Source of the DNA: Chlamydiae bacterium RIFCSPLOWO2_12_FULL_45_20
GTDB lineage: Bacteria; Chlamydiota; Chlamydiia; Chlamydiales; SM23-39
Reading direction: 5' to 3'
DNA: 64,000 nt
Assembly (NCBI GenBank): GCA_001796285.1
Contig: MGMD01000008.1
Location: 1-64,000 of the forward strand
Below are positions 63,005-64,000 of this stretch, piece after piece (positions within the stretch are counted from its first letter, which is position 1; each line of letters begins with the position of its first letter). The position numbers were made by a program, and so were the translations under genes. Below the pieces are notes generated by a model, which had not been told where the DNA came from, did not search any database, and saw only the letters and a list, made by a program, of their open reading frames with translations.

Positions 63005-63805
63005 ATGAATATTGCATCAGTTCTGCCTGCGTGGAGGCCCGCTTGGCCGATCATTTCTCAAGAAACAAGAGATCGTGTATCTGCCGTTGCACTGCAGTGT
63101 CTAAAAGAAGTCGGCGTTTCGCTCAGCATGAAGCTCATCGTGTCAGCCTTCGTCGCTACACCAGCGGGATTTACTGTTCTTTGCCTTTCTTTTTGGATCC
63201 AATGCGCCGCAAGCGTAGCGCTTCATTCCCTGCGGCAATGGACTCCTTTTCCAGAAACCACTGCCTGGCTCTCTGCTGCCAGTTTCGCCATTCTCAGCGC
63301 TTTTGACTTTCAAAATCTCATCCATGAAACAGGGCATGCAGCAGCAGCTTTGATGCTCTATCAAAACCCACGCCCATGGATTGACATTATGCCCCTTTTT
63401 GGGGGCAATACAGAGCTTTATAAAAATGGTCTTTCGAAGGTAGGGAAGGCTTTAGGACCCGTCGCCACAACGTTTTTCACAGTGGCTGGAGGTCCTGGAC
63501 TAGCCATTGCGGTGTCAAGCACTCTTTTTGCCATTGGCATGGCCGCGCGACAAAGCCACCCTATGACCAGTAAGTATCTTCTCACCTCTAGTATGGTAGA
63601 CTTCCTTCACCACATCTACTATGCCCATTCTGCAATGAACGCAGAACAGTGGAACCTGCAGCACGATTTTGTTCACCTTTCCGTTTTTGGAGTCCCGCCA
63701 ATAGCTGTAATGATTGGCATTGTCTCCATCCCTATTCTCATCGGGATCGGATTCTATTTCAGAAAATCTCAAAACTCCAACTTGGCAGTGACGGTCAATC
63801 CATGA
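63005..63805 (+). CDS. Unknown membrane protein with HETGH zinc-protease motif
   Basis: A 266-residue protein with about five hydrophobic segments. HETGH at residues 107-111 lies at the end of a membrane helix (NLIHETGHAAAALMLY), as in M50-type intramembrane proteases. A possible third ligand is Asp199 in SMVDFLHHIYY; the standard NxxPxxxLDGG motif is not found. It may be a divergent site-2-protease-like enzyme or an unrelated membrane metalloprotein. It is 33 bases after the gene at 62093 on the same strand and overlaps the porin end by 37 bases. Confidence 0.6.
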   Translation: MNIASVLPAWRPAWPIISQETRDRVSAVALQCLKEVGVSLSMKLIVSAFVATPAGFTVLCLSFWIQCAASVALHSLRQWTPFPETTAWLSAASFAILSAFDFQNLIHETGHAAAALMLYQNPRPWIDIMPLFGGNTELYKNGLSKVGKALGPVATTFFTVAGGPGLAIAVSSTLFAIGMAARQSHPMTSKYLLTSSMVDFLHHIYYAHSAMNAEQWNLQHDFVHLSVFGVPPIAVMIGIVSIPILIGIGFYFRKSQNSNLAVTVNP

Positions 63806-63999
63806 ATGTATAGGTTTCCACCGTAGAAGGAGCTAAACCCTGTAGTCACTTGATATTCTCGGAACATATTTTGGTCGAAAAAGATTTGAAACCCGTAACC
63901 AGCAGACAAATCCAGATACCATTTGTGACACCTTAGATAAGTGCCCCAACCAAGCCCCATTTCGAGGTCAAGATGCGCTCGCAGCGTATTGGCGCCATG
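63769..63999 (-). CDS. C-terminal part of an outer-membrane beta-barrel (Lpg1974/MOMP-like porin)
   Basis: The reading frame runs off the right edge. The visible 76 residues (ANTLRAHLDLEMGLGWGTYL, then WYLDLSAGYGFQIFFDQN and FYGGNLYIHGLTVTAKLEF) show alternating hydrophobic beta strands and end with Phe, the signal recognised by the BAM complex. LRAHLDLEMGLGW and AGYGFQIFFDQN are characteristic of the MOMP-like porin family expanded in Parachlamydiales. The protein should lie in the outer membrane as a channel or adhesin. Confidence 0.85.
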   Translation of the reverse strand, partial: HGANTLRAHLDLEMGLGWGTYLRCHKWYLDLSAGYGFQIFFDQNMFREYQVTTGFSSFYGGNLYIHGLTVTAKLEF

Positions 64000-64000
64000 T

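Noticed and set aside
1-64000. CRISPR arrays, rRNA operons, complete tRNA genes, phage structural genes or a replication origin
   Set aside because: I looked for regularly spaced repeats, conserved rRNA segments, cloverleaf patterns and DnaA-box clusters and saw none.

Overview
The window is bacterial, and its gene content points to a chlamydia-like organism of the order Parachlamydiales (phylum Chlamydiota); I cannot fix the family. The evidence is a class Ic ribonucleotide reductase with Phe at the radical-Tyr position, a fused AroDE, an Aas-type acyltransferase/acyl-ACP synthetase, archaeal-type class I aldolase (DhnA/FbaB), the chlamydial HtrA, and a C-terminal piece of an Lpg1974/MOMP-like porin at the right edge. 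Several large proteins with no recognisable family also carry N-terminal hydrophobic hairpins, as effectors and inclusion proteins of this phylum often do.

Layout. 1-1240: a probable transposase start, an SDR-like protein, and a non-coding stretch with a tRNA-Ser-like relic. 1.2-16.7 kb: a 661-aa oxygenase-like protein; a sugar transporter / aldolase / FAD-monooxygenase operon; RimO; two oligopeptide permeases; PhoH2; a SWIM-like zinc protein; an SH3b protein coupled to a DUF455 protein; RmuC; PssA. 16.7-27.2 kb: nrdAB behind a promoter with two NrdR-like boxes, small unknown genes (one behind a perfect 19-bp palindrome), an M16C peptidase, and two unknown proteins. 27.2-36.6 kb: htrA, then an accessory block with an ABM protein, a tandem-NUDIX protein, transketolase and a NUDIX-GNAT fusion. 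This block ends at a broken ISKra4 transposase and is followed by a kinase-like membrane protein and a PARG-like macrodomain protein. 36.7-44 kb: sucCD with a site-2-protease homologue and a lipoprotein, then two unknown genes and priA.

44-52.2 kb holds a compact minus-strand operon, trpR-trpE-trpG-trpDC-trpFB-trpA-aroG-aroDE. It should make tryptophan from chorismate and also supply DAHP synthase, dehydroquinate dehydratase and shikimate dehydrogenase. TrpD-TrpC and TrpF-TrpB are fused, almost all cistrons overlap, and the first gene is the repressor, behind a TTGACA promoter that overlaps a 22-bp palindrome. 52.3-58.1 kb carries lysS, cysS and aas. 58.3-64 kb is another accessory region: a small basic protein, two unknown proteins, a membrane-anchored GH1 glycosidase, an HETGH membrane protein and the porin tail.

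The most unusual items are the self-regulated fused trp/aro operon, the NUDIX/transketolase/NUDIX-GNAT cassette next to an IS scar, the PARG-like and kinase-like accessory proteins, and two families of short dispersed repeats. All family calls rest on reading motifs by eye; no database search was run.
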